This document shows positions 1-11,446 of a stretch of 64,000 nt of DNA, piece after piece. Origin of the DNA: Timema cristinae (taxonomy: Eukaryota; Arthropoda; Insecta; Phasmatodea; Timematidae); the NCBI GenBank assembly GCA_039000515.1, contig JBCFYV010011135.1, positions 32,517,876-32,581,875 on the forward strand. The letters are read 5' to 3'. The translations under genes and the position numbers were made by a program. The notes under the pieces were generated by a model that was not told where the DNA came from, searched no databases, and was given only the letters and a program-made list of their open reading frames with translations. How positions within the stretch are numbered: position 1 is the first letter of the stretch; every line of letters starts with the position of its first letter.

Positions 1-75
1 GTGGGTTTACCCTTTCACAGTAATGAATTAACGGCCTGGGGACTGGATGTTGTGCCTGTCCTAGTTTTAAGTTAT
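1..75 (+). repeat. SINE-D related 3' fragment
   Basis: This stretch resembles the copy at 39460-39540: both read gtttaccc/gtttcccc, then a cacagta..aatta block, a G-rich patch, and a ctgttgtgcctgt / ctgttgtgtttgt block followed by a taagtta motif. It is a diverged fragment of the same interspersed repeat and lies in an upstream intron of the Miro gene. Confidence 0.4.
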
Positions 76-530
76 ATTACAAGTCATATGAAGCTACGAA
101 AGGTCTAGCAAGCCGGTAGTGAGAATATATGGCTTGAATAAAAAACCTACCACAGGCTGGAAACAGAACGGATGTCAAAAAGCTATTCATGAAGGTGTCT
201 AGCAGTAGAAAAATAGAGGAGTTGAAGGCTTAATGCACCGACTACACAGTCCTGTAATATTTCGGCGTTATGGTAATCACTAATCATTAATAAGAATTTC
301 TTTACCTCAAAGCAGTATCATGTGTAATCTGTGTTCTTCTTTTTGTTGTAAAATCCATAGTGTGTTTGTTCCCTTTTATATGTTTCTATCTACCTTTCTT
401 TTTTTACAAATATAAAAAAGAATATTAACATATTTCAAACACATTATAGGATTTGCAACGGCCTAAAACATTATTGATTTTCTTTAGTTTGTTTTGAATA
501 GAGTTATCTAATCGAATAATAACAAATTTA
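76..530. other. intron sequence, no recognised feature
   Basis: AT-rich sequence between the SINE-D fragment and the SINE-A copy. It should be intronic, because the first visible Miro exon begins at 830 in mid-protein. No open frame, tRNA fold or repeat unit is recognised here. Confidence 0.5.
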
Positions 531-2329
<1,799 letters not shown>

Positions 2330-2418
2330 GCTAGGCCATGGCCCCTAAAGCAAATGTCAAAAGTTTGTAGAATTAATGTTTGTGCACCAAACTCTACTGT
2401 CCCTACGACTGTCCCTAG

Positions 2419-2615
2419 AAATACTTTGCGGAGAGCAAGATACCGGTGCTAATTGTGGCAAACAAGAGCGATCAGGAGGAACTACGCCAAGAGTACCTGC
2501 TCCAACCGGCGGCGTTCTGCAGCCGGCACAAGCTGCCCCCTCCCCACTTGTTCACTGCTTCCAACAAGGTCAAGAGGGATGTCTTTGTCAAGTTGGCGAC
2601 CATGGCGGCCTTCCC
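2419..2615 (+). CDS. RHOT1/Miro: Miro/RHOT, penultimate coding exon (second GTPase domain, second half)
   Basis: Acceptor gtccctag, donor gtaagt; 197 bases, phase 0 in and phase 2 out. The reading frame starts [20 protein letters not shown], giving the G4 guanine-specificity motif NKSD. Then come the Miro-typical [19 protein letters not shown] block, a G5-like TASN, and [14 protein letters not shown] (human equivalent DIFVKLTTMAMYP, from memory). It joins the preceding exon in frame as ..ARIYL/KYFAES.. and the last exon as ..AAF-P-HLKQL... Codon use is GC-rich compared with the surrounding AT-rich introns, as expected of real coding sequence. Confidence 0.95.
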
Positions 2616-3302
2616 GTAAGTTAGCTTACGGCAGTTATTTGCTTTTTTTTTTTTTTTTCAATTGTTTTGCAAACTTCTGGAATTTCCTAGACAAGATATT
2701 TATTTGTTCTTGTTTCAATCGAGATATTTTCAAGTCTCACATATAATTAGTGTAGAGACCAAATAATTAATTTTAACGAACAGTCATGATTTATTTGAGT
2801 CGAGAATTTAAGGGTCCCATCCATACTTTTAATATGATTCTACTAATTAAAATGTTTTCCTCAGTCGATTCCAGGCAGCTTGGATACTGTTCTACAAAAG
2901 CAGGTTTGTTCGTAGAGATAATTTTTTTTTATCAAAATGTTAGAAATGATTTGTAACCTTCCATTATTTAATGTGTTTTTTTCCCCCTCCTGTTTTGTTT
3001 TATATCACCTCGCAGAAACCTTCGTCGATTCGTACATATCCTTCTGATGAGACCTTCTTCGGTGGAATGTTTCACGAAATTCTCCAGGTCTATAGCCCCC
3101 CCTTTTTTTTATCGAGTATTTGTTTTGTGTTTGCATCTTAAATTAACCTGAAGTGTGTTACTTTAAGAGACTTTTTTGCTGACGGACGGTAACGAACTCA
3201 TTCGTGTATCACGCAACAGTCTGAGGATGCTTAAGGTGGAATACAAAGTTTTGTTCAATGTTTTAACAGTTTTTCATACCTAAACTAATCAAAACATTCC
3301 CT
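2616..3302. other. Miro intron, 5' part, no recognised feature
   Basis: Start of the 5.45-kb last coding intron. It contains T-rich tracts (2643-2658, 2920-2930, 3102-3110) but no repeat or exon that I recognise. Confidence 0.4.
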
Positions 3303-3364
3303 TACGAGGTAGGCAAGAAGCTGTGCAGATAGCTCTAAAAACGGGAACTCCGTACTTAATCCAT
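3303..3364 (-). mobile_element. LINE 3' end, distal part, split from 3661-3950 by a SINE
   Basis: Reads gaggtaggcaagaagctgtg then ctccgtacttaatccat. The same sequence, uninterrupted, occurs at 22440-22490 and in reverse at 11395-11446. It is the 3' untranslated end of the LINE whose coding remnant continues at 3661. Confidence 0.7.
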
Positions 3365-3660
3365 TATCAGATGACCTGGTGGTCTAGGGGTAAGGTGTCA
3401 GACTTCTGTGCTGGCGGCCGGGGTTCAATCCTCGGTCCCGGCACAGATTTATCTGATTACCAAACCCTTCCTTCACCTCTGACAAGACGTGTATTAATCA
3501 CAACTTGTGAATGTGGGGAATGCCAGGCCTCCACCGTGGTTCGGATCCCACGTTAAACTGTAGGTCCTCCATTTCATCTCACAATCACCCTACCATTACA
3601 CATTAGTGTAAGTGTGTGTAACCCGAACGGGTAGTAAGACGCGATGATAATAATAATAAT
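3365..3660 (+). mobile_element. SINE-B copy, near full length, tRNA-derived
   Basis: Head gacctggtggtctaggggta (A box) and ggggttcaatcctcggtccc (B box). The body includes ttatctgattaccaaaccc, ttcacctctgacaag, gaatgccaggcctccaccgt and taaactgtaggtcctcc. The 3' tail is taacccgaacgggtagtaag followed by TAA repeats. It is inserted in a LINE: the target word aatccat stands at both sides (3358-3364 and 3661-3667), and the empty site is seen at 22480. A few bases (tatcag) precede the usual SINE start. Confidence 0.9.
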
Positions 3661-3950
3661 AATCCATCCTCACTAACTTCCTCCACACTTCCCTATCCTT
3701 ACATACTCCCTTCAACATCCATACACCGAGTCATACATGCTCTTTTATTATTAAAATTATTGTTTCTCTTTTCCACACATTCATATACAACATGCCACGT
3801 CTTATCTGGCCTACCCCTTCCTTTTGATCCACACACTCTACCTTCATATATTCGCTTCTTTCACATTGACTTATCAGATTCCCTTTTAAATTGCACTCCT
3901 TCAGCAGCCATTCATCACTCACTGTCCATATGAGTTTTTCCACATAACAA
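3661..3950 (-). pseudogene. LINE ORF2 C-terminal remnant
   Basis: Read on the minus strand, one frame gives RIYEGRVCGSKGRGRPDKTW, the GxxxRGRPxxxW block typical of the C-terminus of non-LTR retrotransposon ORF2 proteins. Further downstream, after frameshifts, comes VWMLKGVCKDREVWRKLVR and an in-frame stop (VRMD-stop). Frames are broken between these blocks, so it is inactive. The family is also present at 11291-11446 and 22435-22745. Which LINE clade it belongs to cannot be told from this fragment. Confidence 0.75.
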
Positions 3951-4033
3951 TTTTAATAGTAAAGAATTTTTGTTTACCAAAATAAATAAAACATTTCTTC
4001 ATTTTAATACATTTAAAAGTAAATCTAAGATGC

Positions 4034-5676
4034 TATGGACTATAAAAAAATTTCTAGCTGTCAGATAAGGTTCTTCCTATGAACATTGGACTATAATAAC
4101 TGTTCTAGCTGTCAGATAAGGTCCTTCCTACGAACATTGGACTATAGTAACTGTTCTAGCTGTCATATAAGGTTCTTCCTACGAACATTGGACTATAGTA
4201 ACTGTTCTAGCTGTCATACAAGGTCCTTCCTATGAACATTGGACTATAGTAACTGTTCTAGCTGTCATACAAGGTCCTTCCTATGAACATTGGACTATAG
4301 TAACTGTTCTAGCTGTCATATAAGGTTCTTCCTACGAACATTGGACTATAGTAACTGTTCTAGCTGTCATACAAGGTCCTTCCTATGAACATTGGACTGT
4401 AGTAACTGTTCTAGCTGTCAGATAAGGTTCTTCCTATGAACATTGGACTGTAGTAACTGTTCTAGCTGTCAGATAAGGTTCTTCCTATGAACATTGGACT
4501 GTAGTAACTGTTCTAGCTGTCAGATAAGGTTCTTCCTATGAACATTGGACTGTAGTAACTGTTCTAGCTGTCAGATAAGGTTCTTCCTATGAACATTGGA
4601 CTGTAGTAACTTTTCTAGCTGTCAGATAAGGTTCTTCCTATGAACATTGGACTGTAGTAACTGTTCTAGCTGTCAGATAAGGTTCTTCCTATGAACATTG
4701 GACTGTAGTAACTGTTCTAGCTGTCAGATAAGGTTCTTCCTATGAACATTGGACTGTAGTAACTGTTCTAGCTGTCAGATAAGGTTCTTCCTATGAACAT
4801 TGGACTGTAGTAACTTTTCTAGCTGTCAGATAAGGTTCTTCCTATGAACATTGGACTGTAGTAACTGTTCTAGCTGTCAGATAAGGTTCTTCCTATGAAC
4901 ATTGGACTGTAGTAACTGTTCTAGCTGTCAGATAAGGTTCTTCCTATGAACATTGGACTGTAGTAACTGTTCTAGCTGTCAGATAAGGTTCTTCCTATGA
5001 ACATTGGACTGTAGCAACTGTTCTAGCTGTCAGATAAGGTTCTTCCTATGAACATTGGACTATAGTAACTGTTCTAGCTGTCATACAAGGTCCTTCCTAT
5101 GAACATTGGACTGTAGTAACTGTTCTAGCTGTCAGATAAGGTTCTTCCTATGAACATTGGACTGTAGTAACTGTTCTAGTTGTCAGATAAGGTTCTTCCT
5201 ATGAACATTGGACTGTAGTAACTGTTCTAGTTGTCAGATAAGGTTCTTCCTATGAACATCGGAGTGTAGTAACTGTTCTAGCTGTCAGATAAGGTTCTTC
5301 CTGTGAACATTGGACTGTAGTAACTGTTCTAGCTGTCAGATAAGGTTCTTCCTATGAACATTGGACTGTAATAACTGTTCTAGCTGTCAGATAAGGTTCT
5401 TCCTGTGAACATTGGACTGTAGTAACTGTTCTAGCTGTCAGATAAGGTTCTTCCTATGAACATTGGACTGTAATAACTGTTCTAGCTGTCAGATAAGGTT
5501 CTTCCTATGAACATTGGACTGTAGTAACTGTTCTAGTTGTCAGATAAGGTTCTTCCTATGAACATTGGACTGTAGTAACTGTTCTAGCTGTCAGATAAGG
5601 TTCTTCCTATGAACATTGGACTGTAGTAACGGTTCTAGCTGTCAGATAAGGTCCTTCCTATGAACATTGGACTGTA
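4034..5676 (+). repeat. 51-bp minisatellite array 1, ~32 copies
   Basis: The unit is ctgttctagctgtcagataa + ggttcttcctatgaacatt + ggactgtagtaa, 51 bp. The 5' units are variants (gtcatacaaggtccttcc, ctatagtaac) and the central units are nearly identical, which suggests recent homogenisation in the middle. The array lies in the last Miro intron. The same unit forms two arrays in opposite orientation at 26819-27482 and 30329-31738. Confidence 0.97.
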
Positions 5677-6064
5677 TGCTACCATATATTCCAGTAACAA
5701 AGTTTCTTCTGCGAGCACATTTTACGCAACGCATGGCTTGAAGACGCTAACCGCTCACACTCGAGTGCATGCCCTGGTTTAGTGCATGTGTAGGGGACGC
5801 AGACTGTGGCTCTGAGAGACCCTTGTTCGATCCCAGGCAACACCCGATATAATTTATTATATTTTTTCCTACCAAATTGATTTCATAGTCGCTCCTGCTA
5901 TATTGTAGAGATTGTGCTAACTGTCAATGCTCTTATTTAAGTTAGTTTGTAAGTTGTGTTTTAATATAACTCATGTGTTTGGTCAATGTGTGCTAATTAT
6001 AAGTAAACATATTTCAAATGGTGAAAGAGGTTTTCCCTCAAATAAAAAGTGTATAATATTGTAG
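5677..6064. other. Miro intron, possible degenerate tRNA-like segment
   Basis: At about 5770-5845 there is ctggtttagtgcatgtgtag followed by cttgttcgatcccaggc, which looks like weak A and B boxes of a tRNA-derived SINE head. No matching copy is found elsewhere in the window, so the call is weak. Confidence 0.25.
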
Positions 6065-6345
6065 TGTCATTGAACTCAGTGGTTTCGGGGTAAATCACCT
6101 CAGGACCTGATACTCGTGATTTCACATCTGGGCCCGGGTCAACGGATTTTTATCGAGCGATAAAAAACTGTAATACAATTTGCTTCATAGGTCAAGTAAA
6201 ACAGTTTGGTCCCGTGTCGATTGTGACACGTAAACGAATCCGATGAAAGTGATGGGGTTTTCACGCTCGCTCATAGAAATTATCATGTGTTTATATAATG
6301 AATAGGTTCAGGAAGTGTACGTTAAATACCTCAAATCAATAAAAA
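6065..6345 (+). mobile_element. SINE-D copy
   Basis: Shares with 15405-15705 the order: gggtcaacgg / ggtcgaca, tttttatcgagcgata, ttggtcccgtgtcgattgt, cgctcgctcatagaaatt, then ataggttcaggaagtgtacg and an A-rich end. The head is diverged and only loosely tRNA-like. The 3' end (ataggttcagaaagtg..acgttaaata) is also found at 39575-39600. Confidence 0.65.
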
Positions 6346-6576
6346 AAATAATAGTGTCTTGATAGTTTGAGCTGGGACAGGTCTCACTCCAAACTATTCA
6401 ACTCTAACCATACAGAACAGTTTGATTATATTTAAATACAGTGAAACCACAATTTATAATTTCTTTTTGGGTTTAGAAAATAATAATAGTAATAATTAAT
6501 CATAGGGTTGATAAAGCAAAACAATAAATGCGGGAGCCTATATAAAAATTAATAATAATGATCAAATTGGTATATA

Positions 6577-6938
6577 CACTGGAACTTTGTTAATCGTAAC
6601 TAATTTTAACCGAAGCTTGTTCGGATTAACCGAATTTTAAATCACAGTTGAATAAGTTTAATCAAATGTTCATTTATTTAACTGGTGTATAACACGTGAT
6701 ATGAACTGTAATTATTTGTTGTTACAGAAAAAACCCATTGTGTTGGCTACAATGTATAAATAATAAACATTTATTATTAGATATCACTGTTTATTACAAC
6801 TCTATTTTAACATAAGGCTTGGTAACCAATAAAATATATTTCATTTGACCTGATTTTTCCCACCCCGTTTTCTGAAAAGTATGTTCGGATTATCCGGAAT
6901 TTCGGACTATTGAGGTTCGGTTTAATGGGGTTTTACTG
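6577..6938 (+). mobile_element. pogo/Tc1-like MITE with TA duplication
   Basis: About 362 bp flanked by TA. The left end reads cactggaactttgttaatcg, the right end ggttcggtttaatggggttt then tactg. The internal sequence has cggattaaccgaa and cggattatccggaa. Ends of the CAGTR-AAC type with a TA target are typical of pogo/Tigger-like elements (family knowledge). A related reversed copy lies at 26025-26255, sharing tcacgtgata and the attgatttaaact-type blocks. Confidence 0.6.
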
Positions 6939-7315
6939 TATGTATTTTCTAGGGGATAGGATTGAATGGTGAGTCTATGTTCGGGTGGTCTTGGAACTAT
7001 ATAGCTCCTTAAGAATCGGTTAGTTTGTCAATGTTTATAACCTGTTTCATTGGCCAAATGGCTTAAGGCAGTATTTCTCAATCTGTGGTACACCTAGTGG
7101 TACATCTACTCCTTGGGCTACCCAATACATGACTGAGTTTTATTAAGCATTAAATAATTGTTAATTTTAATGAGTATGCTAAACAAATCAACACATATTT
7201 TGATGAAATGTTATATACTCTTTAGAAGCCTTACTTTCGCTCTTTTTTTTTTGCTTTAATTAACATATCTCTCAAGAGTGTAAGGTAAGCTTCGTAAATG
7301 CCAATACTATACACC

Positions 7316-7500
7316 TGCTTCGGTGGCCGTGTGTGCTAACACGCTACTTTCGCAGGAGACTAGACTGCTGATGTCAGCGGGGAGCGAGGTTCTAATCCTG
7401 GTTATGTGTACTGAGGGTCAATTTTTACTATCATCTTCATTAAAATGTGTGTACACTTCCTCTAAATTCAACCCTCTTCATCCTTAACACACAAGTGTAA
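7316..7500 (+). mobile_element. SINE-C copy, diverged
   Basis: Head gcttcggtggccgtgtgtgc, a degenerate B box gcgaggttctaatcctgg, then gtgtactgagggt, cacttcctctaaattcaacc and tcatccttaacaca. It differs from SINE-A in its ggtggccgc-type head and the tactgagggt link. Confidence 0.65.
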
Positions 7501-7517
7501 TTAATTTTTTTTATTTA

Positions 7518-7672
7518 CCACCATGTCTTACTATCGGTACAGGTTATACGTTTGTGTACTAATTAGAGTAATGGTTTTAGGGATTAGGAAAGTTATATTT
7601 AGAGAATGTGTACTGCATTTGCGTGGAAGGAGAGTGGAAAACCATTTTAAGGGGGGGGGGGGGACACCCTTG
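7518..7672 (-). mobile_element. SINE-A/C 3' portion, 5' truncated
   Basis: Minus-strand copy beginning with the tail complement (catgtcttactatcggtac, aggttatacg) and reaching ggagagtggaaaaccatttt, then a G run. It lies back-to-back with a plus-strand SINE piece that follows. Confidence 0.7.
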
Positions 7673-7683
7673 GTATATCCGAA

Positions 7684-7912
7684 CAGTTGGCTAATGGCTA
7701 GTCATGTTGAGCTCGACTGCTGAGGACGGGGAGATCATGTTTGAATCTCAGTCGAGGGAGAGTGGGGGGGGGGGGGTTTCCTAAATGGTTTTCCACTCTC
7801 CCTCCACGCAAATGCGAGTTCACTTCCTCTAATTAAACCTTCCAATTCCTAATCCATTAGCGTAATAAGTACTTAAAGCGTATAACTCGAACGAGTAGTA
7901 AGTAATAATAAT
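7684..7912 (+). mobile_element. SINE-A copy, head partly lost
   Basis: Starts within the head (ggctaatggctagt), then gttgagctcgactgctgagg, a B-box-like catgtttgaatctcag, ggttttccactctccctcca, gcgagttcacttcctct and the tail gcgtataactcgaacgagta followed by taataata. The tail is mutated in the paired positions (cgaacgag), keeping part of the inverted repeat. Confidence 0.75.
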
Positions 7913-8070
7913 ATATTCAAACAAAATTCAAATCTTGATTTCCCATCAGTGGCAGTCTAGTCTTAATACGAGAGTAACGCGCCGGCCATCAAAGCGGTTC
8001 GTAACCCGGACGAGTACCGAAAAGTTTGGGAACTAATATCAAACTCTGATTGGTTTTGTCGGGTTTGCAG
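7913..8070 (+). other. end of last Miro intron
   Basis: AT-rich sequence ending in the acceptor ggttttgtcgggtttgcag before the last coding exon. No other feature is seen. Confidence 0.5.
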
Positions 8071-8197
8071 GCATTTGAAGCAGCTCAACCTTCTTCACGG
8101 GGACACGGCGGTCTGGTGGAAGGCGGGGCTGGGGCTAGCCGCTGCGACCGCCGTCGGTTTCCTGGTCGTCAAGGTGCTCAAGAGCGACAACAGATAG
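8071..8197 (+). CDS. RHOT1/Miro: Miro/RHOT, last coding exon (C-terminal membrane anchor)
   Basis: Phase-1 completion of the split Pro codon (CC|G), then HLKQLNLLHGDTAVWWKAGL and a hydrophobic stretch GLGLAAATAVGFLVVKVL, ending KSDNR and TAG at 8195-8197. One transmembrane helix followed by a short basic tail is the expected C-terminal anchor that puts Miro in the outer mitochondrial membrane with both GTPase domains facing the cytosol. Length and position match the end of known Miro proteins, although the helix sequence itself is not conserved. Confidence 0.93.
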
Positions 8198-8455
8198 TCG
8201 TCGAGGCAGCTCAGTCTGGAGTCGTTCGCCTCTCCTCTCGCTAAACGTCGCAACAGAACCTCTCATGTTCCTTTTAGTTCATGATGAAAGGGGATTCCAT
8301 TGTCGCACGTCTAAAATAGAATTTTTGTTGTTGTTGTTGTTGTACAAAATTAAATTACAGGGAAATCGACTTTTGATGAAATGTTTAATTGATCTAGTCA
8401 TTAAGTTTATTTCAAATCGAAGTAAACCGTTGTTTTATTTAAAGGAATAATTGAG
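8198..8455 (+). other. RHOT1/Miro: Miro 3' untranslated region, approximate
   Basis: Sequence after the stop codon. An ATTAAA at about 8349 is the nearest poly(A)-signal-like hexamer; no clear AATAAA is seen close by. A ttg trinucleotide run lies at 8325-8342. The 3' limit is a guess. Confidence 0.35.
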
Positions 8456-8520
8456 ACTTGAGTTAATTCTTTCTTTTATTTATTTTTACATCGTTTGGGT
8501 TGTACATTAACATTATTCTT

Positions 8521-8667
8521 TTATCACCGTGTCTTACTACCTGTGCAGGTTATAAAGGAGACATTTTAGAGGTAATCCACCTGCATTTGTGTGAAAAGAG
8601 AGTGTGAAACCCAATTTTGGAAGAAAAAAAAAACACCTTAGTAGACTCGACCGAGATTCTAATATTA
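8521..8667 (-). mobile_element. SINE-A/C fragment, diverged
   Basis: Complement of the SINE tail and body: caccgtgtcttactacctgt, then gcatttgtgtgaaaagagag, and cgaccgagattc (B box complement). Old and truncated. Confidence 0.6.
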
Positions 8668-9600
8668 AGATGGCAGAAAATAATTCTAATTAAATATATG
8701 TTTAACAATAAATTTTACAACATATAACATCTTATTTTTAATGAGTTCAAAATTAAATTTTATCATTTTTTTATTTTTTATTATTTATTATTTCAACACT
8801 TACTCAGGTGTAGATATCAACTATTAAATATTAAATAACTTCAATCTTTGTAAATTTCTAGCTAGTATGATAATAATAATAATAGTATGAATGATCTATT
8901 TGTCCGTTAATCTTTGACCAAACAAATAGTTCTAAGAGCGTTCATCTTATCAGTCCCAACTCGGCTCGCGCGAGGTTTGGGTAGTAAAAGGGAAAGGAAA
9001 AGACAAGAAATGTGTGCAGTACATTCGTATTTGAATGATTACTCGACATTTCCCGCGGTGACGATGGGGGACAAAGCGACAAAGTTTCTTGTTAATAACT
9101 ACAGTATGTCCCTGTTATGACAGAATGAAGATTTGTGGACAGTGCTTATCTGTGAGAATTAAAGTCAAAAAACTATCTTCAATGCAGCTTTTACTAAATT
9201 ATAATTTAATATTTCAACAATGTTCAGTATTAGGAACTTCTATTAAACTCTTTATCTCCGTTAATGTTCAATCAGAATGATCCACATTCAAATAATGTCC
9301 GTGTAAATGTACCATTTCTATCCGACTGTATCACAGAGTTGATTGGCGTGTGAATGTTTTTTTAAGCTCATCTAAAAGTTGTGCTAAACCTATTTCTATC
9401 CTCAGTGTTACTTAGTAATTTGTAATTAATTATACATGTTATTATTGATTATATGTGCAACAATTACTGAGTTTTTTTTTTAAGCAAATTCGATTCTTGA
9501 TTCTTACTATCAAATTTTAAACTTTATTGTTCTATTCATCATTATTTATAATGTTGATATACAATACTGGTATGTATTTGAAAAAAAAAAAACTAATAAA
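8668..9600. other. intergenic, nothing recognised
   Basis: AT-rich intergenic sequence between Miro and RPS15A. Small open frames near 8914-9280 have no recognisable domain, codon bias or splice context. Confidence 0.4.
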
Positions 9601-9611
9601 AGGTGTAGATA

Positions 9612-9872
9612 CAGTAAAAACCTTCCATATCCGAAACGGCTAACCACATTTTTGTTTTAGGAATTATTTTTTAGTAGCTGAACTGGGTAGGTTTTATGTT
9701 TTACTGGAGCATTATTTTATTTATTTCATCCAAAAAAATGTTTTGCTCTAAAAACTGCAAAATCACTGTTGTGTTTTTTTTATGTTCAATACTCACCTAA
9801 ATTTCATACCTGAAAATTTGCTTATCCGAAATTGGCACAACCCCATATATTTCGGTTTTAAGAGTTTAACTG
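9612..9872 (+). mobile_element. pogo/Tc1-like MITE, TA flanked
   Basis: 261 bp between TA dinucleotides. The left end cagtaaaaaccttccatatc and the right end (tatatttcggttttaagagt then ttaactg) are imperfect inverted repeats, with inner tatccgaaa on both sides. The terminal CAGT..ACTG and TA target fit pogo/Tigger-like non-autonomous elements. It is shorter than the 6577 element and probably from another subfamily. Confidence 0.6.
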
Positions 9873-10522
9873 TATTAAAAAACCCAACTAAGTGTCCATA
9901 TTTGATTTGTGTCTTATCACTATAAAACTAAGGTTTTGTTTAGTACATTTACAAATTGCCGGTAATTACTAAAATGAAACAATAAAAAAGAACTAATAAT
10001 GGATACAATGGAAAAATTAACCACTTTTGTGCACTTTCGTTTAGTTTGAATGTCAGAAATTTTAATTTAATGAAATTTGAAGCTAAGAATCAAGGTATCG
10101 AAAATCGTGATATTAAGATTGATTCTTTCGATATCAATAAGAATGAAGCATGTCGAATCGAGTTTTAATATTTTTAGTCGTGATTATTATTAGTATAGAG
10201 TAGACAAATTAAATGGTTTACGGTGTAGTGAGAACAAATTACATTTTAATAATTGTATTTAGGTTTGAATCTATTTGGTTTTTAAGGTAACTTTATAACG
10301 ACACTTTTTTACGTGTTGACTTGTGTTTTGGTGCTTTTATTTTTATTAGCATTAAACCTCTAATATTAGTTTTATTTAAGTTGCTGTAGAAACTGTCTTA
10401 ATTAAATCAACTTTGTGTTAAAGTGACTGGTATAATTTATTTATACAAAAGGGGCTAACTCAATGTTAAATGTCTCAATAATTAATGTTAAATGTGTCAT
10501 TAAACACTTCTCAAGCAATATA
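9873..10522. other. intergenic, nothing recognised
   Basis: AT-rich sequence. A small local duplication is seen at 10464-10500 (ctcaatgttaaatgtctcaa, then aatgttaaatgtg). No gene evidence. Confidence 0.35.
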
Positions 10523-10736
10523 CAGTAGCCCCATGGCTTCTTTGGTGCTGACTGACAGCTCACAGCTGACTTATGACTGTCAACATTTAGGTATATACCT
10601 AAGTTTTGACCGTCAGAAGTGGAAGCTGCTAAATTTATGTTTTTGCAGATTATCTGGTTCGGTGTAGGGATACTTAATTTGGTCTGGTATATTTTTAAAG
10701 CTGTCAGTCAGCACCAAAGAAGCCATGGAGCTACTG
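10523..10736 (+). mobile_element. Tc1/mariner-type MITE, 214 bp
   Basis: Perfect-looking terminal inverted repeats of about 35 bp: left cagtagccccatggcttctt then tggtgctgactgacagct; right agctgtcagtcagcaccaaa then gaagccatggagctactg. Flanked by TA on both sides (10521-10522, 10737-10738). A second copy is at 33088-33294. There is no coding capacity. Confidence 0.88.
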
Positions 10737-10738
10737 TA

Positions 10739-11290
10739 ACTATGCAAAGTATAGTATTTTTATCCAACCATAAACATTTTTTTTTTAATATTTGAACTTG
10801 GTTCAAATTGAAAAAACAAACCTCACACACCTAATAATAATAATTACATCTAAATAAGAGATGTCCTAAATTCCTATCCTTAAATTTTAACCTCGATTAA
10901 GATTCCTTAACACTTAAAATTTAAATCTTATTCCATACAGACAGCCTCATTTTAAATATATGTTGTTTATTTATGCAACTTACATTAATGGAGTTGTAAT
11001 AAAACTAGAACAAAACAGCCATTTTGGATCTTTACAAACTCACTAGGACACACGTTGATAAGATTGGGGATTGGTAAGTTTTTTGGAAATGTAACCACAT
11101 TTGCATTAAAGTGGAGCATGAAACTTATTACAGTGGTTGTATAGTATCAAGGAAATGCTTATCAAACTGTAGTAGTGTACCCTCAAGGGAGTGTAAAGGA
11201 GTTCAGGCTGTACACGATGCGCCACTAAGTTTAATTTATTATTAATTTTTTTTTTATTAGCAAGTCTGATAAATACAGCATTAATAGTTT
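10739..11290. other. intergenic, nothing recognised
   Basis: AT-rich sequence with no recognised repeat or gene. Confidence 0.35.
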
Positions 11291-11446
11291 AATAATAAAA
11301 GAGCATGTATGACTCGATGTATGGATGTTGAAGGAAGTATGCAAGGATAGGGAAGTGTGTAGAAAGTTTGTGAGGATGGATTAAGTGCGGAGTTGTGGTT
11401 TTTTGAGATATGTGCACAGTTTCTTGCCTACTTTGTAAGGGGACGA
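11291..11446 (+). mobile_element. LINE 3' end fragment
   Basis: Same family as 3661-3950 and 22435-22745, but on the plus strand. Frame VWMLKEVCKDREVCRKFVRM-D-stop is the last part of ORF2. It is followed by gtgcggagttgtggtttttt, gtgcacagtttcttgcctac and tttgtaaggggacgag, the 3' UTR. Length about 155 bp, 5' truncated, as is usual for LINE insertions. Confidence 0.7.

Noticed and set aside
3323..3556. Open frame with [19 protein letters not shown] and CECGECQASTVVRI
   Set aside because: Frame through a SINE-B copy; the same peptide pieces arise from each SINE-B.
8914..9280. Two small plus-strand frames (68 and 63 codons) downstream of Miro
   Set aside because: No similarity, no Kozak or splice context, and AT-rich composition equal to the flanks.
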